From: UJ101 sp965262705
Lineage (GTDB): Bacteria > Bacteroidota > Bacteroidia > Flavobacteriales > UJ101
Assembly (NCBI GenBank): GCA_965262705.1
Contig: OZ253556.1
Span: 248,001-312,000, forward strand
Direction of reading: 5' to 3'
Length of the DNA: 64,000 nucleotides
In this document: one piece after another, positions 62,316 to 64,000 of the stretch
How the letters are laid out: each line of letters begins with the position of its first letter
How positions within the stretch are numbered: the first letter of the stretch is position 1
Notes under the pieces: model-generated
Database searches by the model: none
What the model was told of the DNA's origin: nothing
What the model saw: the letters and a program-made list of their open reading frames with translations, nothing else
Program-made: the position numbers and the translations under genes

Positions 62316-64000
62316 ATGGGTGCAAATAAACGATTGAAAATAGCTTTAGTCGGCAGTCCGAATGTTGGAAAAAGTTCTCTTTTCAACCAATTGACGGGTT
62401 TAAACCAAAAGATTGGAAATTATCCGGGAATTACAGTAGATAAAAAATACGGTCGTTTCACAGTAAATCAACAGGTAGTAGAAGTTATTGATCTACCCGG
62501 AACCTATAGTTTATTTGCTTCATCTAAAGATGAAGAAATTGTTTTTAACCTTTTGACCGATACTGAAAACAGAAACTTTCCTGATAAAATCATCTTGATT
62601 GCAGATGCTTCAAACCTAAAACGAAGCCTGCTACTATTTCAACAAATAAAAGATCTTGGTTTTCCAGTTCTATTGGTCTTAAATATGATGGATGAGGCAA
62701 AACGAAAGGGATTGATTATCAATGAAAAAATATTAGAAAAATTACTTGGCGTTACCATTATAAAAACAAATGCAAGAAAAGGTAAAGGGATTGATTTATT
62801 AAAAAAAAGCCTTATAGATCCAATTGAAAGGAAGGAAAATTTTACTCCTCCGCCTCAATACAAGAGGGTAGTTAAAATCATCCAGGAAGCATTTGATCTT
62901 CAAAATCCATATATTGCCTGGCAGTATCTTACACAAAAGAAAATTTTTTATCTAAGGAAAGCTGATTGGGATAGGATTCAGTCCGTACGACAGGAAAACC
63001 ACATCATTCCTAAAAGGCTTCAGGTAAAAGAAATTATTGATCGTTACGCAATGATTGACGGGATATTAGAAAGAAGCATACAATATAAAGAAAAAATACA
63101 AACGTCTTTTACAGAAAAAATAGATCGGGTGTTAACGCACAAAATCTTTGGGTTATTGATTTTCTTAGGCGTTCTTCTTTTTATTTTTCAAGCACTGTTT
63201 ACCTGGTCGAGTATCCCTATGGATTGGATTGATCATCTTTTTAATGAACTTGCTGTTCAGGCAAAGCATTTTTTGCCTTCAGGACCTGTCAACGGGTTGA
63301 TCTCAGAGGGAATAATCCCGGGAATAGGCGGAGTTGTAATTTTTGTTCCTCAAATTGCTATTTTATTTTTATTTATCTCGATTATGGAGGAAACAGGTTA
63401 TATGGCGCGTGTCGTTTTTATGATGGACAAGTTGATGCGACCGTTCGGATTGAGCGGAAAAAGCGTAGTTCCCCTAATGTCAGGGGCAGCTTGTGCCATA
63501 CCGGCAATCATGTCTGCTCGGAATATTGAAAATGACCGTGAGCGATTAATTTCAATTTTAGTTACCCCTTTTATTACCTGCTCGGCCAGGCTACCCGTCT
63601 ATGCTATTTTAATTGCGATTATTGTGCCTGAAATAAATATTATCGGATTGAGTTTACAGGGGGTTGTTTTGATGAGTTTATATCTGCTGGGGGCAGTAAC
63701 GGCGCTTATCTCTGCATTCATTTTAAAAACCTGTATTAAATCGAAATACAAAAGTTTCTTATTGTTAGAATTACCTAATTATCAATTTCCGTTGTGGAAA
63801 AGTGTAGCTTTATCGGTCTATCAAAAATCCCGCGCGTTCGTAATAGGAGCAGGTAAAATTATTTTGGCAATATCGATTATTTTATGGGTTCTCGGCAGCA
63901 ACGGACCTCAAGATACCTTTGAGAAAGCAGCGCTTCATGTAAAAAAAGAAAATCCATCTCTCTCCAATTCTGAATTAAATAATAAAATAGCAGCATATAA
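62316..64000 (+). CDS. feoB: Ferrous iron transporter FeoB, 3' end beyond the window
   Basis: 561 complete codons from ATG 62316, cut by the window edge. The N-terminal GTPase has G1 GSPNVGKSSLFNQLTG (about 13-28), switch I NYPGITVDKK, G3 DLPGTYS and G4 NMMDEAKR, followed by the helical GDP-dissociation region. The membrane part begins near residue 275 with KIFGLLIFLGVLLFIF and includes the Gate motif region LMSGAACAIPAIMSARNIEN with its Cys. It imports Fe2+ across the inner membrane, driven or gated by the G domain. Confidence 0.96.
   Translation, partial: MGANKRLKIALVGSPNVGKSSLFNQLTGLNQKIGNYPGITVDKKYGRFTVNQQVVEVIDLPGTYSLFASSKDEEIVFNLLTDTENRNFPDKIILIADASNLKRSLLLFQQIKDLGFPVLLVLNMMDEAKRKGLIINEKILEKLLGVTIIKTNARKGKGIDLLKKSLIDPIERKENFTPPPQYKRVVKIIQEAFDLQNPYIAWQYLTQKKIFYLRKADWDRIQSVRQENHIIPKRLQVKEIIDRYAMIDGILERSIQYKEKIQTSFTEKIDRVLTHKIFGLLIFLGVLLFIFQALFTWSSIPMDWIDHLFNELAVQAKHFLPSGPVNGLISEGIIPGIGGVVIFVPQIAILFLFISIMEETGYMARVVFMMDKLMRPFGLSGKSVVPLMSGAACAIPAIMSARNIENDRERLISILVTPFITCSARLPVYAILIAIIVPEINIIGLSLQGVVLMSLYLLGAVTALISAFILKTCIKSKYKSFLLLELPNYQFPLWKSVALSVYQKSRAFVIGAGKIILAISIILWVLGSNGPQDTFEKAALHVKKENPSLSNSELNNKIAAY

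Overview
The window looks like a chromosomal segment of an AT-rich member of the Bacteroidota, most likely class Flavobacteriia. The reasons are SusC/SusD pairs, many Sec signal peptides ending in a lipobox, TAnnTTTG-type promoter boxes, a Rho factor with a long lysine-rich insertion next to a DUF4293 gene, and a conserved 'ABC transporter ATPase'-like protein beside a GH3/beta-lactamase fusion. I cannot name the genus from sequence alone.

Layout. 1-915: 3' end of a large protein plus a small lipoprotein (possible toxin/immunity pair). 1288-2505: a dead IS3-family element beside a Bcr/CflA-type MFS exporter whose start codon is in doubt. 3960-11856 (minus strand): a five-gene iron-type operon, imelysin - HTTM protein - TonB receptor - imelysin - di-haem oxidoreductase. 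12140-19444: a ribosomally made, modified peptide (RiPP) locus with a relic cassette, XRE regulator, outer-membrane receptor, GG-leader Cys precursor, terminator, radical SAM/SPASM maturase and C39-peptidase ABC exporter. 19690-26300 (minus): trxB, two rhomboid genes, mutL, a small membrane protein, a frameshifted DUF4212 symporter subunit and a porin. 26732-29211: cysD and cysN. 29399-29472: tRNA-Ala. 30395-37649: a SusC/SusD operon with a zinc hydrolase and a DUF4302 lipoprotein, preceded by a C19 tract that puts susC out of frame with its best ATG. 37883-38885: a gene fragment running into 21 tandem 23-bp repeats. 39168-46848: GH3/beta-lactamase fusion, rho, DUF4293 gene, ftsY. 47189-51632: peroxiredoxin, a tandem structured-RNA candidate, and a type I modification locus with a half-length hsdS. 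51607-53926: a broken aminotransferase and a YtxH/holin-like operon. 54225-57427: e(P4)-type phosphatase, HIT protein, greA, Sel1-repeat protein. 57858-61652: a lipid-linked glycosyl transfer cluster (GT2, SIMPL, LAB_N, ArnT-like). 62057-64000: feoA and the 5' part of feoB.

About twenty copies and fragments of one non-autonomous element (ends GAGACCGTTGCA...TGCAACGGTCTC, core about 165 bp) fill most spaces between genes. Several copies have 5-bp target duplications, several are chimeric, and some sit at the edges of broken genes. No transposase that could move them is visible here.

The best candidate for an undescribed system is the RiPP locus: a 67-residue precursor with a GG leader and a three-Cys core, a SPASM maturase, a C39 exporter and a dedicated outer-membrane receptor. 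A decayed second precursor with the same leader and the same upstream 60-bp element lies about 3.2 kb upstream. The second strong candidate is the poly-C phase switch in front of the SusC/SusD operon.
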